From CAWUFC02 sp963921335 (GTDB lineage: Bacteria > Pseudomonadota > Gammaproteobacteria > Pseudomonadales > Halieaceae), in assembly GCA_963921335.3 (NCBI GenBank), contig CAWUFC020000002.1, forward strand, positions 186,001 to 250,000: a DNA stretch of 64,000 nucleotides, given 5' to 3'. Positions 47,191 through 55,538 of this stretch are shown piece by piece. Under the pieces are notes generated by a model. That model was given only the letters and a program-made list of their open reading frames with translations, was not told the origin of the DNA and ran no database searches. The position numbers were made by a program, and so were the translations under genes. The first letter of the stretch is position 1. Each line of letters opens with the position of its first letter.

Positions 47191-48813
47191 TCATTCTCCG
47201 TAATGAGGGGCTACTCCCCCATAAGCGATACCCGTCAACTGAGCCATATCAGTTTTATAAGTAGTCAAATCTTCAATAGAAAAATCACTCAGGTGGCGGT
47301 GACCCGCAGCCCTAGCCAGCACCTGCATGAGGTGTACCGCAGACTCAAAGTACTTGGTCAAGCGCTCTGCTGCCTGATCGATTGGTAACCTCGCGCGCAG
47401 ATGTGGCTGCTGGGTGGCGATTCCGACTGGGCAATTGTTGGTGTGGCAGGCTCGCATTCCCAGGCAACCGATAGCCTGAATGGCCGCATTTGAAACTGCG
47501 ATTCCATCAGCACCCATTGCCAAGGCCTTAGCAAAATCAGCTGGACGCCGCAGGCCGCCAGTTATAATCAGGGTCACGTCGCTGGCACCGGAACCGTCGA
47601 GATGACGCCTGGCCCTGGCCAACGCAGGAATAGTGGGCACTGAGATGTTGTGTTTAAACACCACTGGCGCCGCGCCAGTTCCGCCGCCCCGACCGTCGAG
47701 GATGATGTAGTCAACACCCACTTCCAGAGCTGCATCGATATCTTTTTCAATATGCTGAGCGGACAGTTTGAAACCAACGGGTATGCCACCCGTGTTCTCC
47801 CTAACCTCTTCAGCAAAATCCTTGAACTGGCTGAGGCTCGTCCATTCCGGGAAGCGCGCTGGAGAGATCGCTGCTTCGCCCTCAGCAAGACCACGCACAT
47901 CGGCGATCTTTCCTTTTACCTTGTCTCCCGGCAGATGACCTCCAGTACCTGTTTTGGCACCCTGCCCGCCTTTGAAGTGGAAGGCTTGGGTTTTCTGCAC
48001 CTTGTCCCAGGAGAACCCGAATCTGGCCGAGGCGAGCTCATAGAAGTAGCGAGAATTGGCAGCCTGCTCCTCAGGCAGCATGCCGCCCTCCCCTGAACAA
48101 ATGCCTGTGCCGGCGGTCTCTGCGCCTTTAGCCAGCGCTACCTTAGCTTCCTCGGAAAGGGCGCCAAAGCTCATATCAGAAACAAATATCGGAATATCGA
48201 GATGCAGCGGCTTCTTGGCTCGCGGACCGATTACAATATTCGTTCCTACCTCTTCGTCGTCCAGCAGCGGGACTTTGTGTAACTGGGCAACCACGAACTG
48301 AATGTCTTCCCATTTGGGCAGTAGTTCACGGGATACACCCATGGCCTCAGCAGGACCATGATGCCCTACCTTGCTCAAGCCATCAGTAGCCAACAGGCGT
48401 ATGTAACCTACGTCTGGCTCGTCAACCGTACCAGTAAAGTCCTGATAGGTGCCCTGATACTCATCACGCTTATATGGCTGAGGGTGAGTCTCCGCCCAGG
48501 CGGCAACTTCCTCCTCATCCACCAACACCTCGTCTCCCTCGATAGTGGCCGTGAAGCGCTGTAGAGCTTCTTCGTTATGGTATTCACTGACACCGGTATC
48601 AAGCCGGTAATCCCAGCCGTGCAGGCCACAAATAAGGTTAGGACCATCAACTCGGCCATCGGCTAGTAAGGCGCCCCGATGATGACAGCGCCCATAAAAC
48701 ACTCTCACTTCATCATCAAGGCGGACAACCGCCAAGTCCACACCAGCCACCAATGCATAGGCGGGCTCACGATCCTTGAGTTGACTCCACTGAGCCACTG
48801 CCAGTTTATTCAT
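47191..48813 (-). CDS. Rieske [2Fe-2S]-FMN glutamate-synthase-like fusion
   Basis: The 540-residue protein has a Rieske domain (residues 1-105; Cys43/His45 in CHHRGALL and Cys62/His65 in CGLHGWDY). It is followed by a glutamate-synthase-type FMN barrel: PIFVSDMSFGALSEEAKVAL, GTGICSGEGGMLPEE, GQGAKTGTGGHLPGDKV, DYIILDGRGGGTGAAPVVFK. A [3Fe-4S]-like cysteine set CLGMRACHTNNCPVG follows. No glutaminase domain is present, so it likely performs an FMN-dependent redox reaction. It is the first gene of the cluster ending with the Rieske-TPP enzyme. Confidence 0.88.
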   Translation of the reverse strand: MNKLAVAQWSQLKDREPAYALVAGVDLAVVRLDDEVRVFYGRCHHRGALLADGRVDGPNLICGLHGWDYRLDTGVSEYHNEEALQRFTATIEGDEVLVDEEEVAAWAETHPQPYKRDEYQGTYQDFTGTVDEPDVGYIRLLATDGLSKVGHHGPAEAMGVSRELLPKWEDIQFVVAQLHKVPLLDDEEVGTNIVIGPRAKKPLHLDIPIFVSDMSFGALSEEAKVALAKGAETAGTGICSGEGGMLPEEQAANSRYFYELASARFGFSWDKVQKTQAFHFKGGQGAKTGTGGHLPGDKVKGKIADVRGLAEGEAAISPARFPEWTSLSQFKDFAEEVRENTGGIPVGFKLSAQHIEKDIDAALEVGVDYIILDGRGGGTGAAPVVFKHNISVPTIPALARARRHLDGSGASDVTLIITGGLRRPADFAKALAMGADGIAVSNAAIQAIGCLGMRACHTNNCPVGIATQQPHLRARLPIDQAAERLTKYFESAVHLMQVLARAAGHRHLSDFSIEDLTTYKTDMAQLTGIAYGGVAPHYGE

Positions 48814-48900
48814 ACATATGATCCATTATTCTGAGCTAAGGTATGCGAAAATCAGGCAAGCTTTCTGCCATCAACAAACTTTTAGTATAGACACGTAATC

Positions 48901-49965
48901 TCACAACAAGGCCACCGCACTCAGCAAGAGCAATATCAGCACATAGCCCAAGGGGAACACTTTGCGACAAGCATAGTCGAGCCGATCTCCCTCCTCCGCC
49001 CTGCCCATTCTGTCTAAATAGCCCACACGTAGATTGATGATCACCGTCAAACTCATAATGCAGAAACTGACTAGGAGGAAGCCATCGTTCATAAGTGTTG
49101 CGTAGCTGATTCGCGGCAAAATCTCACTCAATATCACCTGATAAGTCACCGCAGTTAGAATCCCGATAAAGGAGACACTTAATCTATCTCCCAGAGATGA
49201 CTTGTCCATCCAGAATACAGACCATGACAACATCACAATTATGATGAGTGGTAGCGTTACCAAGCGCATAACAAAAAATGAATTGCGCTGGACTTCTATT
49301 CCTAGTGTGAATGTAGAGGTGCTGGCGTCAGGACCCAGTAACGGCGTACGTCGAGCGCCTATTGACGAAGTGACATTGTTGAGCTCCCACTGGGGCAGCT
49401 TGATGGCCTGATTGGTTAGCAATTCACGTCGCTGATGTCCTCCTTCAAGCACCAGTTGAATTTCCTTCTCATCAAAACCCAGCACGTGAAAGACGGCATC
49501 AAGATTCTGTCGATCAACCGGGTAGCGACGCAGGTCAAGGTCGACCTTGGCGACGGAATTGACCGTTTCATACAGGCTCAACCAGCCGTCAGGGCTAACC
49601 CTCAGGAGTACGCCCCGGCGTGCAGATAAACCCGACTCATTAATCAAAACCATCTGCGGGAACCAGCCCACAAAAACCTCGTTAAACTGATATACACCCT
49701 GGTAGATTTTCTCTGATACTCCTTCCTGCTCAGGATCAAACCTCTGGCGCGGGTCGTACCAGGTCATCTTGAGCACTCCTGTAAACTCGAAAGTTTCTGC
49801 GTCGTCATCGATGTGATCGATTTCTCGCAGGTCAAAACTTACGATCACCTCTACCGGGCCTTCTGAAGGAGGTAGTCCTCCCAGCGCCCCACTGGAAAAT
49901 GCAGCATTGGAAAAGAAAAGACCTACCAGAAGTAGCAATAGTCCCCTCAACGAAAACGTTGTCAC
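48901..49965 (-). CDS. Prokaryotic pentameric ligand-gated ion channel homologue
   Basis: The protein has a signal peptide (SLRGLLLLLVGLFFSNAAFS) and an extracellular beta-sandwich (VSFDLREIDHIDDDAETFEF, DLRRYPVDRQNLDAVF, the Cys-loop-like region without cysteines). Four membrane helices follow (LVTLPLIIIVMLSWSVFWMD; GDRLSVSFIGILTAVTYQVI as pore helix M2; DGFLLVSFCIMSLTVIINLR; GYVLILLLLSAVAL). This is the GLIC/ELIC type of bacterial Cys-loop receptor. I prefer the GTG at 49965 because longer starts (ATG at 50004 or 50031) overlap the upstream reductase by 35-62 bp. Ligand unknown. Confidence 0.82.
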   Translation of the reverse strand: MTTFSLRGLLLLLVGLFFSNAAFSSGALGGLPPSEGPVEVIVSFDLREIDHIDDDAETFEFTGVLKMTWYDPRQRFDPEQEGVSEKIYQGVYQFNEVFVGWFPQMVLINESGLSARRGVLLRVSPDGWLSLYETVNSVAKVDLDLRRYPVDRQNLDAVFHVLGFDEKEIQLVLEGGHQRRELLTNQAIKLPQWELNNVTSSIGARRTPLLGPDASTSTFTLGIEVQRNSFFVMRLVTLPLIIIVMLSWSVFWMDKSSLGDRLSVSFIGILTAVTYQVILSEILPRISYATLMNDGFLLVSFCIMSLTVIINLRVGYLDRMGRAEEGDRLDYACRKVFPLGYVLILLLLSAVALL

Positions 49966-49969
49966 AGCA

Positions 49970-51382
49970 TCAGTCCCGTGCCGGAGACAACGGCTTGAGA
50001 TCATCGAGAATCCAGGGCATGAGCTCCGCAACCGTTGGATGCGTTAAAACCGCTCGGCGAAAAAGCTTGTAGGACTGGCCTGTATACATAAAAGGAGTAA
50101 ACATGTTGATTACTTCGTCACCACCAACACCCAGAATAGTCGCCCCGAGAAATTGTTCGGTATCGGCATCTACTAGGATCTTGGCCAGGCCCGCTGTTTC
50201 ATCTTTTTCACGAGCACGAGAAATTCGTGACATGGCTCGCGTAGCCATAAGCACGTTGCGCCCACTCTCACGGGCTTCTTTCTCACCCATACCAACTCGC
50301 CCAAGCGGTGGATCTATAAACATGGCGTAGGTGGTAATTCGATCAGATAGTTTGCGGGCTTCATCATCGCTCACCGTCTGATCGTAATGATCCCAGAAAA
50401 TCTCTCCATCATTAACAGACGTATGCGTAAACGCTGCCTCACCATTCACATCACCGACGGCATAAATGTGCGGGACATTAGTTTGCATGGTCTCGTTGAC
50501 TGGAATAAAGCCACGTTTGTTGACCTCAACTCCCGCTGCCTCAAGTTCGAGCTGTTCGGTGTTAGGCACGCGCCCGGTAGCAACCAGGAGGTGACTACCT
50601 CTGACCCCCAGAGCATTGCCAGCCTGAGTTACATTGACTTCAAAGTTATCGCTACCATCAGCTTCATCCAGGGCGGTAACACTCTCTACGTCAATATCGA
50701 ACTTTATCTCTATGCCTTCATTGACGAGCACATCCCTGGCGATGACCGCAATATCTTGATCCTCACGAGGCATAAGCTGTCCGCCACGAGCCAGAATGGT
50801 CACTTCACTGCCAAGACGCCGAAAAACCTGAGCAAATTCAAGGCTGATATAGCTGCCACCAATGATTACCAAGTGTCGGGGCAGTTCTTTCAGCTCTAGT
50901 AACCGCACATTATCGAGCCACTCCACCGTTTCAAGCCCCGGTATCGGTGGCGTACGAGGCCTGGCTCCCGTATGGATAACAATTGTCTCAGCGGACAATG
51001 CAGTGTCACCCACGGTTACGGTATGAGCATCGCGGAACTTCCCATAACCCCGATAGACATCAACACCCGGCAGTCTGGCGATACCTTGCTCAAGGCCATT
51101 ACTGCCGCCGTCGCGAATATCGTTCTGGCGCTGCATCACCCGGTCAAAATTAATACTGAAATCTTCAATTTCAACGCCGAAATCCGAGCCTCGCCTAGCC
51201 ATATGTGCGGCGCGTGCGCTAGCAACCATAGTCTTTGTTGGGGTACAGCCATAATTGACACAGGAACCGCCAAAACGGCCGGCCTCCACCACAGCAACTG
51301 TCTTGCCAGCTCTGGCTAGGCGCGGCAGAACCGTTCCGCTGGCTTGCCCAGTTCCGATCCAGATGACATCGTAATGTTTCAC
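49970..51382 (-). CDS. FAD-dependent pyridine nucleotide-disulfide oxidoreductase (MerA-like)
   Basis: The 470-residue flavoenzyme has the FAD fold DVIWIGTGQASGTVLPRL and redox-active GGSCVNYGCTPTKTMVASA. It also has the NAD(P)H motif LVIIGGSYISLEFAQVFRRL, IYAVGDVNGEAAFTHT and the dimer domain LTHPTVAELMPWILDDL. This is the mercuric-reductase/dihydrolipoamide-dehydrogenase group. It lacks the N-terminal HMA domain and C-terminal Cys-Cys of MerA, so mercury may not be the substrate. It may serve a thiol in this redox cluster. Confidence 0.87.
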   Translation of the reverse strand: MKHYDVIWIGTGQASGTVLPRLARAGKTVAVVEAGRFGGSCVNYGCTPTKTMVASARAAHMARRGSDFGVEIEDFSINFDRVMQRQNDIRDGGSNGLEQGIARLPGVDVYRGYGKFRDAHTVTVGDTALSAETIVIHTGARPRTPPIPGLETVEWLDNVRLLELKELPRHLVIIGGSYISLEFAQVFRRLGSEVTILARGGQLMPREDQDIAVIARDVLVNEGIEIKFDIDVESVTALDEADGSDNFEVNVTQAGNALGVRGSHLLVATGRVPNTEQLELEAAGVEVNKRGFIPVNETMQTNVPHIYAVGDVNGEAAFTHTSVNDGEIFWDHYDQTVSDDEARKLSDRITTYAMFIDPPLGRVGMGEKEARESGRNVLMATRAMSRISRAREKDETAGLAKILVDADTEQFLGATILGVGGDEVINMFTPFMYTGQSYKLFRRAVLTHPTVAELMPWILDDLKPLSPARD

Positions 51383-51540
51383 TTTATTCTCCCCCTAATA
51401 TGGCCGTTAAAGTGCCTTAACTGATGCGGCCAGTATCACCCTGAATATGGTGCAGCGATGTGTGTGATTGTTGTCAGAATGTGTGCTGGAGCCTTAGCAG
51501 AACTTTGGTCAGGCTTAAAACCAGCAGCACGAATTATTAT

Positions 51541-51823
51541 CTAGTCAACGACCGTCACACCACGCCAGAACGCGACATGATCCCGGATTTCTTTAGCAGC
51601 ATCCTTTGGCTCGGGGTAGAACCAAGCGGCATCAGCATTGGTCTCACCATCCACCGATAAAGAATAGTAGCTGGCTGTTCCTTTCCAAGGACAAACTGAT
51701 TGAGTGTCACTGGACACAATGTACTCTGAATTGATGGCGTCGGGGGGGGAAGTAGTGGTTGCCTTCAACTATTACGGTATCGGCTGATTCGGCTATCACT
51801 GTGCCATTCCATATCGCTTTCAT
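51541..51823 (-). pseudogene. DUF427 domain protein, frameshifted in a G8 run
   Basis: From the ATG at 51823, MKAIWNGTVIAESADTVIVE and GNHYFPP join in another frame to INSEYIVSSDTQSVCPWKGT, ASYYSLSVDGETNADAAWFY and PEPKDAAKEIRDHVAFWRGV. The frames meet at eight Gs (51742-51749; C on the coding strand). Removing one gives FPPDAINSEY and a 93-residue DUF427 protein of the usual size. Sequencing slippage is most likely. Family function is unknown. It is divergent from egtD. Confidence 0.85.
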
Positions 51824-52016
51824 TAAAAGTAGGTCCTCATTGGTTGCGCGCTGCCCAACACATAAGTCTAGTAAAATTGCAGAGAATCGCCCGAGCTGAC
51901 TAATCTCTGTACAACTTCACTAACTGATCCCATAAAGCCCAGTAACCTCTTGATTTGATGGTGACCACCTGTAAGATTTGCTAGCGCAGTTAGCTATTGC
52001 CGGATTACCTCTTGTC

Positions 52017-53024
52017 ATGGAGACGACATCATTTCTACAACACAAAGTGCGACAGCCAAGCGGCCCCCATCAGACATCGAACGACCAAGCAGAGACAATG
52101 ATTTAACTTACTCCCTGATTCAGGAAATCCGCAAAGGGCTCAATTCGACCAAGAAGCAAATTAACCCCAAGTTTTTCTATGACGAGGATGGTTCACAGCT
52201 ATTTGAGGAAATAACCAGGCTTCCTGAGTACTACCCTACCCGCACCGAGATCTCACTGTTAGAGCGCTACGCTGACGATATCGCAGAAGTAGCAGGTAAA
52301 GGGAAAGTACTATTGGAGCCTGGTGCAGGAAGCTGTATCAAAGTACGCCTGCTACTTAGCGCGCTAAAACCTGCTTATTATGTCCCCGTAGATATTTCAG
52401 GAGACTTTCTATTCAAAGCGGCGAGTGAGTTGCAGTCAGAGTTTCCCACAATTCCTGTGCACCCTATTTGCGACGATATGCAGAATACCGTCTCTCTCCC
52501 CCAAGACATGGAAGCTATACCAAAGCTCATATTTTACCCAGGTTCGACAATTGGAAATTACGAACCTGACAAGGCTCTGAGTTTCCTTAAACATGTACGC
52601 AGCACTATCGGCGAAAATGGCGGCCTACTAATTGGCGTAGACCTCCAGAAAGACATAGAAATACTGCATCAAGCCTACAACGATGCTTCCGGTATTACCG
52701 CCGCTTTCAACCTCAATTGCCTGTCAAATATTAACTCGCTCATAGGGGCTAACTTTACCGTGAGCGCATTTAGGCACATCGCGTTTTACAACGAAGAGAG
52801 ATGTCGCATCGAAATGCACTTGGAGAGCAAAGAAGATCAAAGTGTTGATCTGGCGGGCGAGCAAGTAACTATAGAGCGCGGAGAGAGAATTCTTACAGAA
52901 TATTCTTACAAGTACACTCTCGACAGTTTCGCTAGACTGGCCGCCAAGGCCGAGCTTGCCCCCCCGAGCACAATGGGTAGATGATCAGGGTTTGTTTAGC
53001 TTGCAATACTATGCTGCTGTTTAG
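52017..53024 (+). pseudogene. egtD: L-histidine N-alpha-methyltransferase EgtD-like, frameshifted
   Basis: The main frame shows LTYSLIQEIRKGLN, KFFYDEDGSQLFEEITRLPE, YYPTRTEISLLE, LLEPGAGSCIKVRLLLSALK, LIFYPGSTIGNYEP and LLIGVDLQKD, all EgtD/DUF2260-type motifs of the SAM enzyme making hercynine (histidine betaine). The C-terminus becomes WVDDQGLFSLQYYAAV if one C is dropped from the C7 run at 52959-52965, ending at 53024. The N-terminus lacks a start codon. Adding a C to the C5 run at 52064-52068 joins the frame to the ATG at 52017 and gives 335 residues, normal for EgtD. This start repair is less certain. EgtB is not in the window. Confidence 0.75.
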
Positions 53025-53106
53025 ATAGCTGCGCTGCCAAGCACACTCTCCTCTGCTTCTTTCGATACCTGGCGCTGACAAATCGTATACAACAGCGCCT
53101 TTTTGA

Positions 53107-53487
53107 TCAATCGTTCACTCCGGTCCGAGCCCAGGGCACTAGCCTAAGTCGATCATAGCTAATCGGATCTCCGGTAGCTTCACTAATCCCATAACTCCCA
53201 CTAGCCATTCGCTCCAGCGCAGATTCTACCTCGGCAAGCGTGTGCATGAACCCTTGCATTAACGCCGCGGCGCGATCTGCTTGCTCACGCAGGCCTGCCG
53301 CTTCTACTGCATCATGAATCGAGCAGTCCTGACGCGCGGTAAGCTGAGGCTCAAGCGTCTTGATACTTTGTCTAAGCCGTTCCTGCTCTAGCGCTAATTG
53401 AGCAGCCAGCTCTTCAAACTGGCTATCGCTTAAAGGGTCCGGCGCTGGAAACGTGTCACTCTTCACTTGGGTAACCTCAGTTTCCAA
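53107..53487 (-). CDS. DksA/TraR-like protein without zinc-finger cysteines
   Basis: The 126-residue protein has a long coiled coil (about 20-95; LSDSQFEELAAQLALEQERL) followed by GSYGISEATGDPISYDRLRL and VPWARTGVND. The end aligns with the DksA/TraR zinc finger (GxYGxCxxCGxxI...RLxxxPxAxxC), but all four Cys are replaced (Ser, Thr, Thr/Gly and absent). Lost metal binding with a kept coiled coil resembles the zinc-independent DksA group. It may bind the RNA polymerase secondary channel. It lies 3 bp after the glutaredoxin gene. Confidence 0.76.
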   Translation of the reverse strand: METEVTQVKSDTFPAPDPLSDSQFEELAAQLALEQERLRQSIKTLEPQLTARQDCSIHDAVEAAGLREQADRAAALMQGFMHTLAEVESALERMASGSYGISEATGDPISYDRLRLVPWARTGVND

Positions 53488-53490
53488 GCC

Positions 53491-53799
53491 TTAGGCAGCC
53501 GCGCTCTGAAAGTTATCTTGAAGATACTTAGCGATGTCGCGTGATTCCGGCATCCAGTGCTCATCGCCACTGGGGTACTCAATTCTCAGTACGGGCACAG
53601 TTCCTCTACCGCGAGCTTCTACCAGCTCTCTACGATATGAAGGTTCCGTCATGATATTGCGCAGTTCCAGGTCAATACCCAGCTCATTTACATAGGCCAT
53701 CACCATGGAACAAAAAGGACAGCCATCGTAGTAGTAGTAGAGGGCCATCTTTTGCCCTGGTTCAAAACTCGCACTTGCAGATTTCTTGAAAAAATTCAT
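53491..53799 (-). CDS. Glutaredoxin/GST N-terminal domain protein
   Basis: The 102-residue thioredoxin-fold protein has the active site YDGCPFCSMVMAYV and the cis-Pro motif RGTVPVLRIEYPSG, followed by ESRDIAKYLQDNF (GSH-binding Asp/Ser). CPFC suggests a dithiol glutaredoxin. It is cytosolic. It is the first gene of a pair with the zinc-less DksA-like protein, suggesting a redox- or thiol-linked signal. Confidence 0.86.
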   Translation of the reverse strand: MNFFKKSASASFEPGQKMALYYYYDGCPFCSMVMAYVNELGIDLELRNIMTEPSYRRELVEARGRGTVPVLRIEYPSGDEHWMPESRDIAKYLQDNFQSAAA

Positions 53800-53934
53800 T
53801 GTTCATTGCCTCTCTTTAGTTAGGCTCTAGCGCCCATGCGCTGTGCCGTATGTCGTGTGACTATTGTCTCTGAGCAGGCATGAATGGTATGTGTACTAGT
53901 AGTTCTCCAATGTGTGATCTCAGGTCGAACATAT

Positions 53935-53962
53935 AAAAATGCAGGCCGAAGCCTGCATTTTT
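53935..53962 (-). terminator. Strong intrinsic terminator with UUCG tetraloop
   Basis: AAAAATGCAGGC pairs with GCCTGCATTTTT around CGAA; read on the minus strand the loop is TTCG closed by C-G. The 12-bp stem with A/T tails starts 25 bases past the stop of the DUF1254 lipoprotein gene (53986). The T tail on both strands makes it able to act bidirectionally, also toward the glutaredoxin gene. Confidence 0.85.
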
Positions 53963-53985
53963 TCACCTGATCTGTTTCTTTCAAC

Positions 53986-55290
53986 TCATTTAGAATCTGG
54001 CTGGAACTCAGGTGGAACGTAGCTTGAGATACGTTCAGGATCGGCCTGATACGCTCGAATCAGGATAACCATTGGACCGCCTTTGGTGTACAACCAGTTT
54101 TCCCCATCCGGTGAGCTCGAAAAACGAACGATCAGTGAACCATCCTCTTCGAAGACCATATTGTTCTGGGTAAGCACATAGCCGCTGTCGTACGGATTAC
54201 GATTTACATGTACATTCTCATCATGAGCTGTAACCGACCAGAATCCGATCTCGGATAGAGGCGGCATTTGGTCTGGCGCGAATGTGATTTGCCCCTCACC
54301 TTCAACAATCACCATGTAGTAGTTTGCTTCCGCTAAGGAGTTGCCCCACAGGCCAAAGTGCGCTCCAGCGGCTCGGTTGAGGTAATTACCGTCGAGGAAT
54401 TCACGGGTACCAAAAACCTCAGTTGCCCCGAAATAGCCATTACCTACCTCCAGCTTAGCTACCGCACTCTGAATATCGCTATAAGCTGCATCTATATTCG
54501 CCTGAACCGCTCTGCGCTGGTCCGTACTAAATTCCACTTCGGCATTCACTCCAATCGCAGCAAATCGCTTGAACAGCTCAATTTCAGAGTCAGGAACCTC
54601 TATAAGAAGCTCATTCAAATAATCGACGAAATCAGGAGAATATGCTTTAGATTCGTCGTAGCGAGGGTAGTCCCTCGCAGATTCCGGCGCATCCACTATC
54701 TTGATCGCGTTCTGAATTTCACGTACGCGCTCATATTCCGTTTCATCTTTGATGTCTATCCGAATCACGATAATCGCATGGTCACCTTCCACTAACACAG
54801 GGGTTGCGTCCGAATCGGGCAGCTCCTGACCTTCTCGATAGAACACGAAACGTCCCCCCTCGCCCTGGTTACCCCGGGTACCCATGTAATAGAAGTTGTG
54901 TGTGAAGACATCAATCGCCTGATAGACGATGTATCGATCCTTAACTTCGGGTATCTCAACGGTTACCGGTCCGGCAGAGAAGTCTAGAAACACCCCGCCG
55001 GTCATTGAGGTCAGGTTAGGAGCTACGATCGGCATGCCTACATTGTCCATCGGCAGCCTTGAATTCATCGAAACCTCATTGGGGCGCATGTCCATGAATT
55101 CAAACATGCCGTTGATGGTCTTGACCTGCTCCATCATGGGGTAAGCGTAAATGAACGCATCATAGGCAATCGACTCTAGCGAATCACCAGAAGCGACTGA
55201 GGTATTTGTATCGCCACTGTCAGGTGCTTTGCTTCCGCAGCCAGCGAGCAATACGAGTAAAAACAGTGCAAAAACTCTTAGTAACGTCAT
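53986..55290 (-). CDS. DUF1254/DUF1214 lipoprotein
   Basis: The intact 434-residue protein has a lipobox FLLVLLAGC, then DUF1254 (EVSMNSRLPMDNVGMPIVAP, DRYIVYQAIDVFTHNFYYMG) and DUF1214 (MPPLSEIGFWSVTAHDENVH, GENWLYTKGGPMVILIRAYQ). These exported proteins are common in marine and environmental bacteria, and their reaction is unknown. The interrupted paralogue at 29.4-30.9 kb has no lipobox. It ends at a strong terminator. Confidence 0.86.
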   Translation of the reverse strand: MTLLRVFALFLLVLLAGCGSKAPDSGDTNTSVASGDSLESIAYDAFIYAYPMMEQVKTINGMFEFMDMRPNEVSMNSRLPMDNVGMPIVAPNLTSMTGGVFLDFSAGPVTVEIPEVKDRYIVYQAIDVFTHNFYYMGTRGNQGEGGRFVFYREGQELPDSDATPVLVEGDHAIIVIRIDIKDETEYERVREIQNAIKIVDAPESARDYPRYDESKAYSPDFVDYLNELLIEVPDSEIELFKRFAAIGVNAEVEFSTDQRRAVQANIDAAYSDIQSAVAKLEVGNGYFGATEVFGTREFLDGNYLNRAAGAHFGLWGNSLAEANYYMVIVEGEGQITFAPDQMPPLSEIGFWSVTAHDENVHVNRNPYDSGYVLTQNNMVFEEDGSLIVRFSSSPDGENWLYTKGGPMVILIRAYQADPERISSYVPPEFQPDSK

Positions 55291-55538
55291 GTTTGAAATA
55301 CTCCTTTCACAATTGGCACGAACCCGAAGTAAACCTCTACGCCGTGGTCGGCACTAATGAGATATCAGTCTCCCACGATGTTAATCAGTAGGTGACCCCA
55401 AAAACGAAGCTATTCTTTCGACATTTTGGACAGAAGTATGTGTTCGTTATCGGCAGCAATGTGAGATTTTTGCTTGAGGTTGTATGATTGCTCCTCTAAA
55501 GCCGGGAACTTCACGGAAAAATTTGGAAGACGCAATCG
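55291..55538. promoter_or_regulatory. Divergent intergenic region before the AAA_35 operon
   Basis: About 250 bp separate the minus-strand lipoprotein gene from the plus-strand ATPase operon. It should hold both promoters. GGAAGA lies just before the ATG at 55539. No clear operator palindrome is seen. Confidence 0.4.
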
